Shown here piece after piece: positions 1-5,083 of a stretch of DNA of 9,476 nucleotides. Each line of letters starts with the position of its first letter. Positions within the stretch are counted from its first letter, which is position 1. The position numbers and the translations under genes were made by a program. Origin of the DNA: Patescibacteria group bacterium (GTDB taxonomy: Bacteria; Patescibacteriota; Microgenomatia; UBA10105); NCBI GenBank assembly GCA_003524845.1, contig DQGR01000090.1, forward strand, positions 1 through 9,476, in the 5' to 3' direction. The notes under the pieces are model-generated. The model did no database searches. It worked only from the letters and a program-made list of their open reading frames with translations, and was not told the DNA's origin.

Positions 1-19
1 GGGCTTTCTGGTACTGGGG

Positions 20-41
20 TAATTTTTTTACAAAAAAATTA
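20..41. terminator. A/T-only inverted repeat at the 3' end of the zinc-ribbon gene
   Basis: Ten-base arms TAATTTTTTT and AAAAAAATTA are separated by two bases. The repeat includes the TAA stop of the minus-strand zinc-ribbon gene. Read on either strand it gives a hairpin flanked by U-rich sequence, so a weak bidirectional terminator is possible. There are no G:C pairs in the stem, which makes a classical intrinsic terminator unlikely. Confidence 0.35.
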
Positions 42-320
42 AGCGCCAGGTTGCTGTCGTGATTGTTTGAAACAATCATTACAATAGACTGGTCGATTAC
101 CCTTTGGTTCAAAAGGCACTTGTGCTTCTTTACCACAATTTGCACACGTCACCGTATACATTTTGCGATTTTCGCGCACTTCGGCTTTTTTAAGTTTACG
201 ACAATCCGGACATCGAGATGGCGGATTCGTAAAACCTTTTTGGGCGTAGAATTCCTGTTCACCCGCGGTCCAGACAAATTGCTTACCGCAGTCCCGACAG
301 GTTAATGTTTGATCTTGCAT
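39..320 (-). CDS. Small double zinc-ribbon protein (zf-trcl-like plus C-terminal CxxC ribbon)
   Basis: This 93-residue protein has no signal peptide and no membrane segment, so it should be cytoplasmic. Four CxxC pairs are visible: C8/C11 with C37/C40, and C59/C62 with C80/C83. They form two four-cysteine zinc ribbons. The first resembles the 'probable zinc-ribbon' (zf-trcl) family, with aromatic residues after the first knuckle and an N-P-P-x-R-C-P-x-C second knuckle. The second has the K-E-A-x-V-P-F-x-P ... R-P-V-Y-C-x-x-C-F pattern of short CxxC ribbon proteins common in candidate phyla and Chloroflexi. The middle (residues 41-54) is rich in Lys, Arg and Glu. The molecular role is unknown; nucleic-acid or protein binding is only an inference. 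The start is secure because a perfect Shine-Dalgarno lies 9 nt upstream. The gene has its own promoter and a structured leader. Confidence 0.9.
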   Translation of the reverse strand: MQDQTLTCRDCGKQFVWTAGEQEFYAQKGFTNPPSRCPDCRKLKKAEVRENRKMYTVTCANCGKEAQVPFEPKGNRPVYCNDCFKQSRQQPGA

Positions 321-329
321 GTTTTAGGG

Positions 330-339
330 TCACCTCCTT
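330..339 (-). promoter_or_regulatory. Perfect Shine-Dalgarno of the zinc-ribbon gene
   Basis: On the minus strand the sequence is AAGGAGGTGA, followed by 9 nt and then the ATG. It matches the complement of the usual 16S rRNA 3' end over ten bases. It fixes the start of the gene and is the only strong ribosome-binding site I find in the window. Confidence 0.9.
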
Positions 340-344
340 CTGGC

Positions 345-360
345 ATCCGCCTAGGCGGAT
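345..360. repeat. 16-bp perfect palindrome in the zinc-ribbon leader
   Basis: ATCCGCCTAGGCGGAT reads the same on both strands. It lies inside the untranslated leader, 5 nt upstream of the Shine-Dalgarno. It could be a protein-binding site, a repeated palindromic element or part of an RNA fold next to the ribosome site. The related string GATCCGC also occurs on the minus strand near 483-489 and 602-608. Confidence 0.75.
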
Positions 361-363
361 CAT

Positions 364-399
364 AGATTCCCAGGACTCCTGTGCCTCCTCTGGGAATCT
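364..399 (-). promoter_or_regulatory. Leader hairpin with a purine-rich loop
   Basis: Ten-base arms AGATTCCCAG and CTGGGAATCT enclose a 16-nt loop. Read as the minus-strand transcript, the loop contains AGGAGG, a second Shine-Dalgarno-like string. This one is too far (20 nt) from the next ATG at 363 to serve it well. Together with the adjacent palindrome it makes the leader strongly folded just before the true ribosome-binding site. Confidence 0.6.
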
Positions 400-441
400 A
401 ATTGCCAGAATGAGCTCTAACGTGAGTATTAGGGTATGGGT

Positions 442-469
442 AGTATAACAGAAAAGCAGGAAAAGACAA
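442..469 (-). promoter_or_regulatory. Promoter of the zinc-ribbon gene
   Basis: On the minus strand, -35 TTGTCT and -10 TATACT are separated by 16 nt. A TG dinucleotide one base before the -10 gives an extended -10. The expected start near 435 gives a leader of about 115 nt before the ATG at 320. Confidence 0.65.
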
Positions 470-490
470 ATTTGCAAGGCTGGCGGATCA

Positions 491-583
491 GCTGTGGCGT
501 CCCTGCGGGACATCTCCAGTGCAGTTTGCGATTCGTTTAAACGAGAGCATTACTGCAATGGATGCGGTGTCAACTGCCACAGC
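491..583. other. Nested inverted repeats, possible structured RNA or attenuator
   Basis: Outer arms GCTGTGGC (491-498) and GCCACAGC (576-583) enclose two smaller hairpins. These are GTCCC-TGC-GGGAC (499-511) and GCAGT...ACTGC (521-525 with 552-556). The second one's loop carries the 12-bp palindrome TCGTTTAAACGA (533-544). The right outer arm overlaps a further hairpin ACTGC-CACA-GCAGT (573-586) and the left arm of the hairpin at 579-620, so alternative folds exclude one another. No convincing coding sequence covers this region. On the minus strand it lies between tRNA-Ala and the zinc-ribbon promoter. I recognise no known RNA family in it. Confidence 0.5.
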
Positions 584-620
584 AGTACGCCTCCCGCTTC
601 CGCGGATCGGCTACTGCTGT
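579..620 (-). terminator. Strong hairpin directly 3' of tRNA-Ala(GGC)
   Basis: Nine-base arms ACAGCAGTA (579-587) and TACTGCTGT (612-620) continue inward, after one bulged base, as GCC/GGC. They end in CCGC-TTCC-GCGG, which gives a GGAA tetraloop on the minus strand. The stem begins at the discriminator base of the tRNA. No U-run follows it on the minus strand, so it may mark the 3' end for processing rather than act as a classical terminator. Confidence 0.45.
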
Positions 621-690
621 GGACCCGAGGGGAATCGAACCCCTTTCTTCTCCATGCCATGGAGGCATACTACCGGTGTACTACGGGCCC
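620..690 (-). tRNA. tRNA-Ala (anticodon GGC)
   Basis: The 71-nt cloverleaf reads as follows. The acceptor GGGCCCG pairs with CGGGTCC and contains the G3:U70 pair that defines alanine tRNAs. The D arm is GTAC/GTAT, with GG in its loop. The anticodon loop ATGGCAT has U33 and anticodon GGC, reading GCC and GCU codons. The T arm is AGGGG-TTCGATT-CCCCT, and the discriminator is A. The 27:43 position is a C-A mismatch. The 3' CCA is not encoded: the genomic bases after A73 are CAG. A CCA-adding enzyme is therefore needed. The next tRNA lies 59 bp upstream. Confidence 0.93.
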
Positions 691-749
691 GGATCAAAAT
701 AAATTAGACTACTAATGAGACTAATTCGTCCAATTTGCACCGACTTTTG

Positions 750-822
750 TGGACTCGGGCGGACTCGAACCGCCTACCTCTCGGATGCGAACCGAGTGTT
801 CTACCAGGTGAACTACGAGCCC
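750..822 (-). tRNA. tRNA-Ala (anticodon CGC)
   Basis: The 73-nt cloverleaf has acceptor GGGCTCG pairing with CGAGTCC, again with G3:U70. The D arm is GTTC/GAAC. The anticodon stem CTCGG/CCGAG carries loop TTCGCAT with anticodon CGC, reading GCG codons. The T arm is GGCGG-TTCGAGT-CCGCC and the discriminator is A. The CCA is not encoded (CAA follows A73). A TATACT hexamer at 827-832 ends only 4 nt before the mature 5' end. If it is a -10 element, transcription would begin at or close to the mature tRNA end, but I see no good -35. Co-transcription from the M23 gene 51 nt upstream is also possible. Confidence 0.95.
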
Positions 823-873
823 GGGAAGTATACTACAATTGTACCAAAACAACTCAGATGAGACCACTAAACC

Positions 874-1956
874 TTACTTGAGGAATGAAAGCGGGTTCAG
901 GAGCGTTGTTCCCTTTCTGATTTCAAAATGCAAATGTGTGCCGGTTGAACGACCAGTAGAACCCATCTTGCCGATGACCGAACCTTTGGCGACGGCTTGC
1001 CCGGCGCTCACGTAAATCTCTGACATGTGGCCATACAACGTCTGGTAACCATTGGCATGATCAATAATGACATGGTGTCCGTATCCATAGCGCGCATATT
1101 CCACCAGGATCACTTTTCCGCCGTCAGGTGCCAGAATACCGGGCAACGCGTTATTCGCAATATCAAGCGCCATATGATAGGAAACGGGCCGCTGGGTAAT
1201 CGTGCCGTTGGTCGGCCAGATAAACTGGCCGCTACCGGCCTGATCACCCACACCCACCTGGGCAATCAGCCGGGGCGAATAGATCGGCTTTGATTCCGGC
1301 ATTACCCCATCAGGTACCACGAGCATTTGACCCGCGTTTAAAGCAAATGAATCCAGGTCCGCAAAATTATTAAACGGATAATTGACGATTGATTGTGCTT
1401 CGGTTTTATACTTCTTGGCAATAGAGTAAATTGTTTCGCCTTTGGCAACTTTAATCACCATTCCGGTCACCGGTGGAATCGCAAGTTCCTGGCCAATCGT
1501 GAGGTCGTCATCGTCTAGTTTTGGGTTGGCCCACTTGATGGTATCCGTAGAAATTCCGAATTTTTCTGCAATCGTGCTTACGGTATCGCCTTCAACTACC
1601 GTGTAGGCAATTACTCCATCCCGTGGTTTTTCCGAAATTTGAGTCAGCGTATCCTGCTCGTCAAATGACGAGAGTACTGCCGAGGGAGCGGTAAATTCTT
1701 CCAGACTTTCGGCGTTTGCTTCGTAGGTGTTACGAATAATTGGCGCAACCACAATACCAACGACAATGAGCATAAACAGCGAGGTGTGTAAAAACGGCCG
1801 CGTGTAGATACCGCGTTTGGCAACCAGTATAGTGACCAGGAGCGATTTACTGGCTTCAAACTGCTGCCAAAGACTGCGGAGTCGCTTATTTGTATAGCGA
1901 TAGAGAGAGCGCAGAAACGTCTGGAAATCAGTTACATGACTAATAAATTCAGTCAT
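874..1956 (-). CDS. Membrane-anchored LysM-LysM-M23 metallopeptidase (peptidoglycan hydrolase)
   Basis: The 360-residue protein starts with a basic cytoplasmic stretch of about 56 residues. One membrane segment follows (about 58-76), then a linker. Two LysM domains are visible at about 117-161 (V-x-x-G-D-T-V-S-x-I-A) and 167-215 (V-x-K-G-E-T-I-Y-S-I-A). LysM domains bind N-acetylglucosamine-containing glycans. The C-terminal M23 (LytM/lysostaphin-type) domain spans about 245-358 and has all expected zinc and catalytic residues: H261-x3-D265, H310 and H341-x-H343. M23 enzymes cut peptide cross-links of peptidoglycan, here presumably outside the membrane during growth or division. No residue of the active site is missing. 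The start has no Shine-Dalgarno. A good promoter ends 6 nt before the ATG, so the mRNA is probably leaderless. Confidence 0.95.
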   Translation of the reverse strand: MTEFISHVTDFQTFLRSLYRYTNKRLRSLWQQFEASKSLLVTILVAKRGIYTRPFLHTSLFMLIVVGIVVAPIIRNTYEANAESLEEFTAPSAVLSSFDEQDTLTQISEKPRDGVIAYTVVEGDTVSTIAEKFGISTDTIKWANPKLDDDDLTIGQELAIPPVTGMVIKVAKGETIYSIAKKYKTEAQSIVNYPFNNFADLDSFALNAGQMLVVPDGVMPESKPIYSPRLIAQVGVGDQAGSGQFIWPTNGTITQRPVSYHMALDIANNALPGILAPDGGKVILVEYARYGYGHHVIIDHANGYQTLYGHMSEIYVSAGQAVAKGSVIGKMGSTGRSTGTHLHFEIRKGTTLLNPLSFLK

Positions 1957-1962
1957 GGCAGT

Positions 1963-1991
1963 AAGCTAACAAGCCTGGTGAGCTTTGTCAA
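1963..1991 (-). promoter_or_regulatory. Promoter of the M23 peptidase gene (probably leaderless)
   Basis: On the minus strand, a consensus -35 TTGACA is followed by 17 nt and -10 TAGCTT. Only 6 nt separate the -10 from the ATG at 1956, so transcription should begin at or next to the start codon. Confidence 0.7.
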
Positions 1992-2041
1992 ATGGTCTAA
2001 CTACCACCTAACCAGATCATTTGTGCGGAAAATGGAAAATA

Positions 2042-2071
2042 TTGACTTATAGTTTGAGGTTAAAATATGCT
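2042..2071 (+). promoter_or_regulatory. Plus-strand promoter with no gene behind it
   Basis: -35 TTGACT, an 18-nt spacer and -10 TATGCT give an expected start near 2078. No plausible open frame follows. The transcript would run through the hairpin at 2150-2179 and then antisense into the 3' end of rho. It could drive a small RNA of about 100 nt or an antisense RNA. Chance occurrence cannot be excluded in this AT-rich gap. Confidence 0.45.
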
Positions 2072-2149
2072 ACAGGATATTTCTTGAGGCGGGAAATTAA
2101 ATAGTCCAACCAACGTTCGTCAAAACATTTTTCCTTACTACGTACTACT

Positions 2150-2179
2150 TCGACCAAAGGCTGATCGGCCTTTGGTCGA
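2150..2179. terminator. 12-bp perfect hairpin downstream of rho
   Basis: Arms TCGACCAAAGGC and GCCTTTGGTCGA flank a 6-nt loop. It begins 9 nt after the rho stop codon, so it is well placed as the 3' end of the rho transcript. No U-run follows on either strand. The hexamer TACTAC flanks it on both sides (2143-2148 and 2180-2185) and occurs once more at 2136-2141, so a small repeated palindromic element is an alternative. Confidence 0.5.
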
Positions 2180-2188
2180 TACTACCCC

Positions 2189-3649
2189 TTACCCTGCTTT
2201 GGCCAGGCTATCCAAAAATTCCTGGTTGGTTTTAGTTTTGGTCAGCCGTTCAATCACCGCCATGGTCCGTTCTGCCGAGTCATTGAGTAGTGACAACATA
2301 TTGCGCAAAGTCACAATCCGCTTCAGTGTTTCTTCACTAAACAGGAGTTGCTCCTGCCGGGTACCTGATTTTTCAATGTTGATTGCCGGAAAAACGCGGC
2401 GTTCGGCAAGCGCCCGGTCAAGATGAATTTCCATATTGCCGGTACCTTTAAACTCTTCATAGATAAGGTCGTCCATCCGGGAACCGGTTTCAACAAGGGC
2501 AGTACCAATAATCGTTAATGATCCGCCATCCTCATTTTTCCGCGCTGCACCTAAAAAGCGTTTGGCCGGATAAAGTGCTGCGGGATCAAAACCGCCTGAA
2601 AGCGTCCGACCTGACGAATTAACGGTTAAGTTGTATGCCCGGGCCAGCCGGGTAATCGAATCAAGCAGAATAACGACATTTTTACCGAGTTCCACCAGAC
2701 GTTTGGCCCGGTGTAAACCCACCTCGGCGACTTTGGTTTGCTCTGCGGGTGACTGGTCAAAATGTGAAGCCACTACTTCGCCTTTTATCGAGCGGGATAA
2801 GTCAGTCACTTCTTCCGGTCGTTCACCGATCAGTATTGCCATGAGGTGCACTTCCGGGTAGTTGGCGCTAATGCCGCTTGCAATTTCCTTAAGCATCGTG
2901 GTTTTTCCGGCTTTGGGTGGAGAAACGATGAGGCCGCGCTGTCCAAAACCGATGGGTGCAAATAGGTCAAGTATCCGACAAGATAAGGGTAGGTTACCAT
3001 GTTCGAGCTTGATCATTTCTTTCGGATAAATGGGCACGAGGTCATCGTAACTCGGCCGGACGCCTAAATTATCCGCATCCTGGTCGTTGACTTTTACCAC
3101 TTTCAAAAGTCCATAGTACCGTTCGTTATCTTTGGGTTGTCGCGCTTCACCAGTGACCTCATCTCCGGGCCGCAGATTAAATTTACGAATTTGTGACTGC
3201 GAAATGTAAATATCTCCGTCTGAAGCGATAAATTTTGGCCGCAAAAACCCGTGGCCTTCGGCCATAATGTCAAGAAATCCGGTGACTGTTTCAGTCGGCA
3301 CATGGGCATCCTGCATTTCGCGCGGCGCGCCATTGCCATAACCTTCCCGATGATAACGCGGTCGAAATCCGCCGCTAAAACCGGTATCAGTCATTTTGTG
3401 AGATCGTAACAACGTGCGGTCCTGCACGCGAGGTAAAAATGTTCGCCGAGGTAGAGTTGGAACCGGTGTTTCTGTTTGTGGCAAGGGTGTAGTTTTAACC
3501 ACGGTTTCTTCCGCAATTATTTGAGGAAGAGGGCTTTTCTCTTCGGACACTTCCGGAACTGGTGCCCCCACGAGATCATCAACGCTTAACGGGGTGGAGG
3601 TTGCTCCAGGTTTTACCGGAATTTTCTTAACTGCACGGATTGTTGGCAT
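2189..3649 (-). CDS. rho: Transcription termination factor Rho
   Basis: This 486-residue protein is an RNA-dependent hexameric ATPase that releases RNA polymerase. Residues 1-120 are a Pro/Thr/Glu-rich, then Arg/Gly-rich, low-complexity extension without an obvious Rho N-terminal helical domain. The cold-shock-like RNA-binding domain follows (about 122-190, with G-F-L-D-I and the G-H-G-F-L-R RNA-binding patch). The ATPase core has Walker A S-P-P-K-A-G-K-T (243-250), the catalytic E276-R277-P-E-E-V-T-D segment and Walker B V-I-L-L-D330-S-I-T-R-L-A-R-A-Y-N. The R-loop E-T-G-S-R-M-D-D lies at 387-394, with E-E-F-K-G-T-G-N-M-E after it. One core position differs from E. coli: Gly275 stands where E. 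coli has Asp210. The start is ATG without a Shine-Dalgarno. A consensus promoter lies about 150 nt upstream, giving a long leader. Confidence 0.97.
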   Translation of the reverse strand: MPTIRAVKKIPVKPGATSTPLSVDDLVGAPVPEVSEEKSPLPQIIAEETVVKTTPLPQTETPVPTLPRRTFLPRVQDRTLLRSHKMTDTGFSGGFRPRYHREGYGNGAPREMQDAHVPTETVTGFLDIMAEGHGFLRPKFIASDGDIYISQSQIRKFNLRPGDEVTGEARQPKDNERYYGLLKVVKVNDQDADNLGVRPSYDDLVPIYPKEMIKLEHGNLPLSCRILDLFAPIGFGQRGLIVSPPKAGKTTMLKEIASGISANYPEVHLMAILIGERPEEVTDLSRSIKGEVVASHFDQSPAEQTKVAEVGLHRAKRLVELGKNVVILLDSITRLARAYNLTVNSSGRTLSGGFDPAALYPAKRFLGAARKNEDGGSLTIIGTALVETGSRMDDLIYEEFKGTGNMEIHLDRALAERRVFPAINIEKSGTRQEQLLFSEETLKRIVTLRNMLSLLNDSAERTMAVIERLTKTKTNQEFLDSLAKAG

Positions 3650-3711
3650 AGGTTTGACTAAATATGAGGCGTGTATTCTTTCTTTTTCTTTGCTATTTGA
3701 AAATTACCACA

Positions 3712-3743
3712 AAACACCAAAAAGCAGGTATTTCCAGGTGTTT
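3712..3743 (-). promoter_or_regulatory. Hairpin in the rho leader, possible attenuator
   Basis: Seven-base arms AAACACC (3712-3718) and GGTGTTT (3737-3743) enclose an 18-nt loop. In the rho mRNA the 3' arm continues as GGTGTTTTGTGG, a weak U-rich tail. Rho genes in other bacteria are autoregulated by termination in the leader, so a regulatory role is plausible but not shown. Confidence 0.35.
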
Positions 3744-3807
3744 AATTAATGTACATTTGTTTATGGGAAATATAAAAACCGACTGAGGCAAACTCGGGTA
3801 TACGCGT

Positions 3808-3836
3808 ATTAAACCACGAACCATCCTGATTGTCAA
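3808..3836 (-). promoter_or_regulatory. Promoter of rho
   Basis: On the minus strand, -35 TTGACA is followed by 17 nt and -10 TTTAAT. The expected start near 3801 leaves a leader of about 150 nt before the rho ATG at 3649. Confidence 0.65.
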
Positions 3837-3940
3837 GCGAAATCCGTTCCTTTCTCTGTACTACCCTGGAAACCAATTACTAATACTTAGCATATCAATA
3901 GATATAACAAAATTAATCAATCTAAATACGTACCGCTTAC

Positions 3941-3970
3941 TTGCGTCGGTTTCCCGTTTATGAATACAAT
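3941..3970 (+). promoter_or_regulatory. Promoter of the cation exchanger gene (probably leaderless)
   Basis: -35 TTGCGT, an 18-nt spacer and -10 TACAAT are present. The -10 ends 5 nt before the ATG at 3976, and no Shine-Dalgarno is present. Transcription should begin at the start codon. Confidence 0.6.
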
Positions 3971-3975
3971 AGAGT

Positions 3976-4929
3976 ATGAGCGATTTACTTATCTTACTCG
4001 TGATTGCGGTTGCTTCCTATATACTCAGTAAATCCGCAGATCTGGTCGTCGCTTCGGTCTCTTCACTGGCTCGCAGGTTCGGGGTGAGTGAATTTAACCT
4101 TGGCTTTTTTATCCTCGGCCTGGCTACCTCGACTCCGGAATTATTTGTCGGCCTCAATTCAGTGATTGATGCCACACCTGAACTCTCCCTCGGTAACCTG
4201 ATTGGCGCCTCAATCATTTTACTGTCCTTAATCATCGGTCTCACCGCAGTACTCAACAAAGAAGTCCGTTTTGGTAACTCTTTTGGCCGCAAAGACATTT
4301 TGCTGACCAGTTTCGTCATCCTCTCACCAGCCTTCCTGTTGTTTGATGGTCTTCTGTCCCGATTTGACGGCCTGTTTCTCATTGTTTTTTACGTGCTTTT
4401 TTACCTGTTTTTAAATCGCCAGCAGTCATTTGCAGAGCGGATTGAACAGAAATTAAGCAGCCACAAACTTGATTTTCTCAAAATTGCGGCCAAAATGCTG
4501 ATTGGAGTGGCGGGTCTTGCAATTACCTCAAAAGTAATCGTTGAGGCAGCAGAACTGATGGCAGTTACTTGGAATTTGCCACTGGTGCTTGTTGGACTGG
4601 TCTTTCTTGCGGTTGGCACTAACCTGCCGGAACTGACAATCATGTTCAAGTCAACGGTTCGTAACCACAAACAAATTGCCCTCGGTGACTTCCTGGGAAG
4701 TGCTGCCGCCAATACTCCAATTCTAGGATTTATCGCTCTGTTATCACCCATTCAACTTACTGCGCCGGTCAAAATTTATGCGAGTCTCGTTATGTTGTTT
4801 ATTTCACTCGTCACCTTTAATGCCTTCTTCCAAAGCGAGCGCAAGTTGACCCGGCTCGAAGGCGCAGCCTTAGTTGGGTTATATGGATTCTTTCTCTTTA
4901 TGGAATTGTTTTTACGCAACCAACTATAG
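3976..4929 (+). CDS. CaCA-family sodium/calcium exchanger-like antiporter
   Basis: This 317-residue, very hydrophobic protein has about ten predicted membrane segments in two halves, joined by a charged loop (about 148-168). Each half carries the alpha repeat typical of calcium:cation antiporters. Alpha-1 (about 49-80) has A-T-S-T-P-E55-L followed by G-N-L-I-G. Alpha-2 (about 212-246) has V-G-T-N-L-P-E219-L followed by G-D-F-L-G-S. The two glutamates match the cation-binding pair of the family, so ion exchange across the membrane is likely. The substrate (calcium, sodium or another cation) cannot be read from the sequence. The alpha-2 motif is unusual: Asn replaces the usual Ser in G-T-S-x-P-E, and A-A-A-N follows G-S. 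The length is normal for prokaryotic YrbG/NCX-like members. It ends in TAG. Confidence 0.9.
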   Translation: MSDLLILLVIAVASYILSKSADLVVASVSSLARRFGVSEFNLGFFILGLATSTPELFVGLNSVIDATPELSLGNLIGASIILLSLIIGLTAVLNKEVRFGNSFGRKDILLTSFVILSPAFLLFDGLLSRFDGLFLIVFYVLFYLFLNRQQSFAERIEQKLSSHKLDFLKIAAKMLIGVAGLAITSKVIVEAAELMAVTWNLPLVLVGLVFLAVGTNLPELTIMFKSTVRNHKQIALGDFLGSAAANTPILGFIALLSPIQLTAPVKIYASLVMLFISLVTFNAFFQSERKLTRLEGAALVGLYGFFLFMELFLRNQL

Positions 4930-4962
4930 GCCGTAAAACTTTCTCCATGCAATCCCCCTTAC

Positions 4963-5052
4963 TCAGATCTGGATACGAATAGTATTCGTCTCCTTAATCG
5001 AGTTTAGATTGTTAAAACAACTTTAAATTAATTTATCCGGATAGAGATCTGA
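4963..5052. repeat. Inverted repeats between convergent genes
   Basis: TCAGATCT (4963-4970), followed by GGATA, is mirrored by TATCC (5034-5038) and AGATCTGA (5045-5052). Inside lies a tight hairpin, ACGAATA-G-TATTCGT (4974-4988). The region separates the 3' ends of the exchanger (plus) and the DUF4349 gene (minus), so a shared two-way 3' end is plausible. I see no clear U-run next to the stems. Confidence 0.45.
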
Positions 5053-5083
5053 ATAATTTGGTAAGCAAAATTAGAAGAACTAC

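Larger units (their letters stand above)
3650..3975. other. Divergent intergenic region between rho and the cation exchanger
   Basis: This AT-rich gap of 326 bp contains the rho promoter and leader (minus) and the exchanger promoter (plus). I find no credible small gene and no tRNA in it. On the minus strand the leader has an A/G-rich tract at about 3674-3693 and no Shine-Dalgarno next to the rho ATG. Confidence 0.7.

Noticed and set aside
286..363. Short minus-strand leader peptide starting at the ATG at 363
   Set aside because: The AGGAGG in the hairpin loop is 20 nt away and the reading frame simply overlaps the zinc-ribbon start. There is nothing to support translation.
480..488. Shared string CTGGCGGAT at 480-488 and 9427-9435
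   Set aside because: Nine bases in two unrelated contexts, one without a palindrome; this is not enough to call a dispersed repeat from this window.
283..513. Minus-strand frame of 76 codons overlapping the zinc-ribbon start
   Set aside because: It covers the promoter, leader hairpin and Shine-Dalgarno of the real gene and overlaps its first codons in another frame. No ribosome site precedes it.
579..620. SRP RNA (4.5S-like) because of the GGAA tetraloop
   Set aside because: The conserved A-rich internal loop and flanking bases of the SRP domain are absent; only the tetraloop matches.
494..715. Plus-strand open frames across the tRNA-Ala region
   Set aside because: They run through a clear tRNA on the other strand and through inverted repeats, have no ribosome-binding site and encode low-quality, Cys-rich peptides.
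4017..4751. Long minus-strand frames inside the exchanger gene
   Set aside because: They are antisense shadows of a well-supported membrane protein, with Arg/Ser-rich compositions typical of out-of-frame translation.
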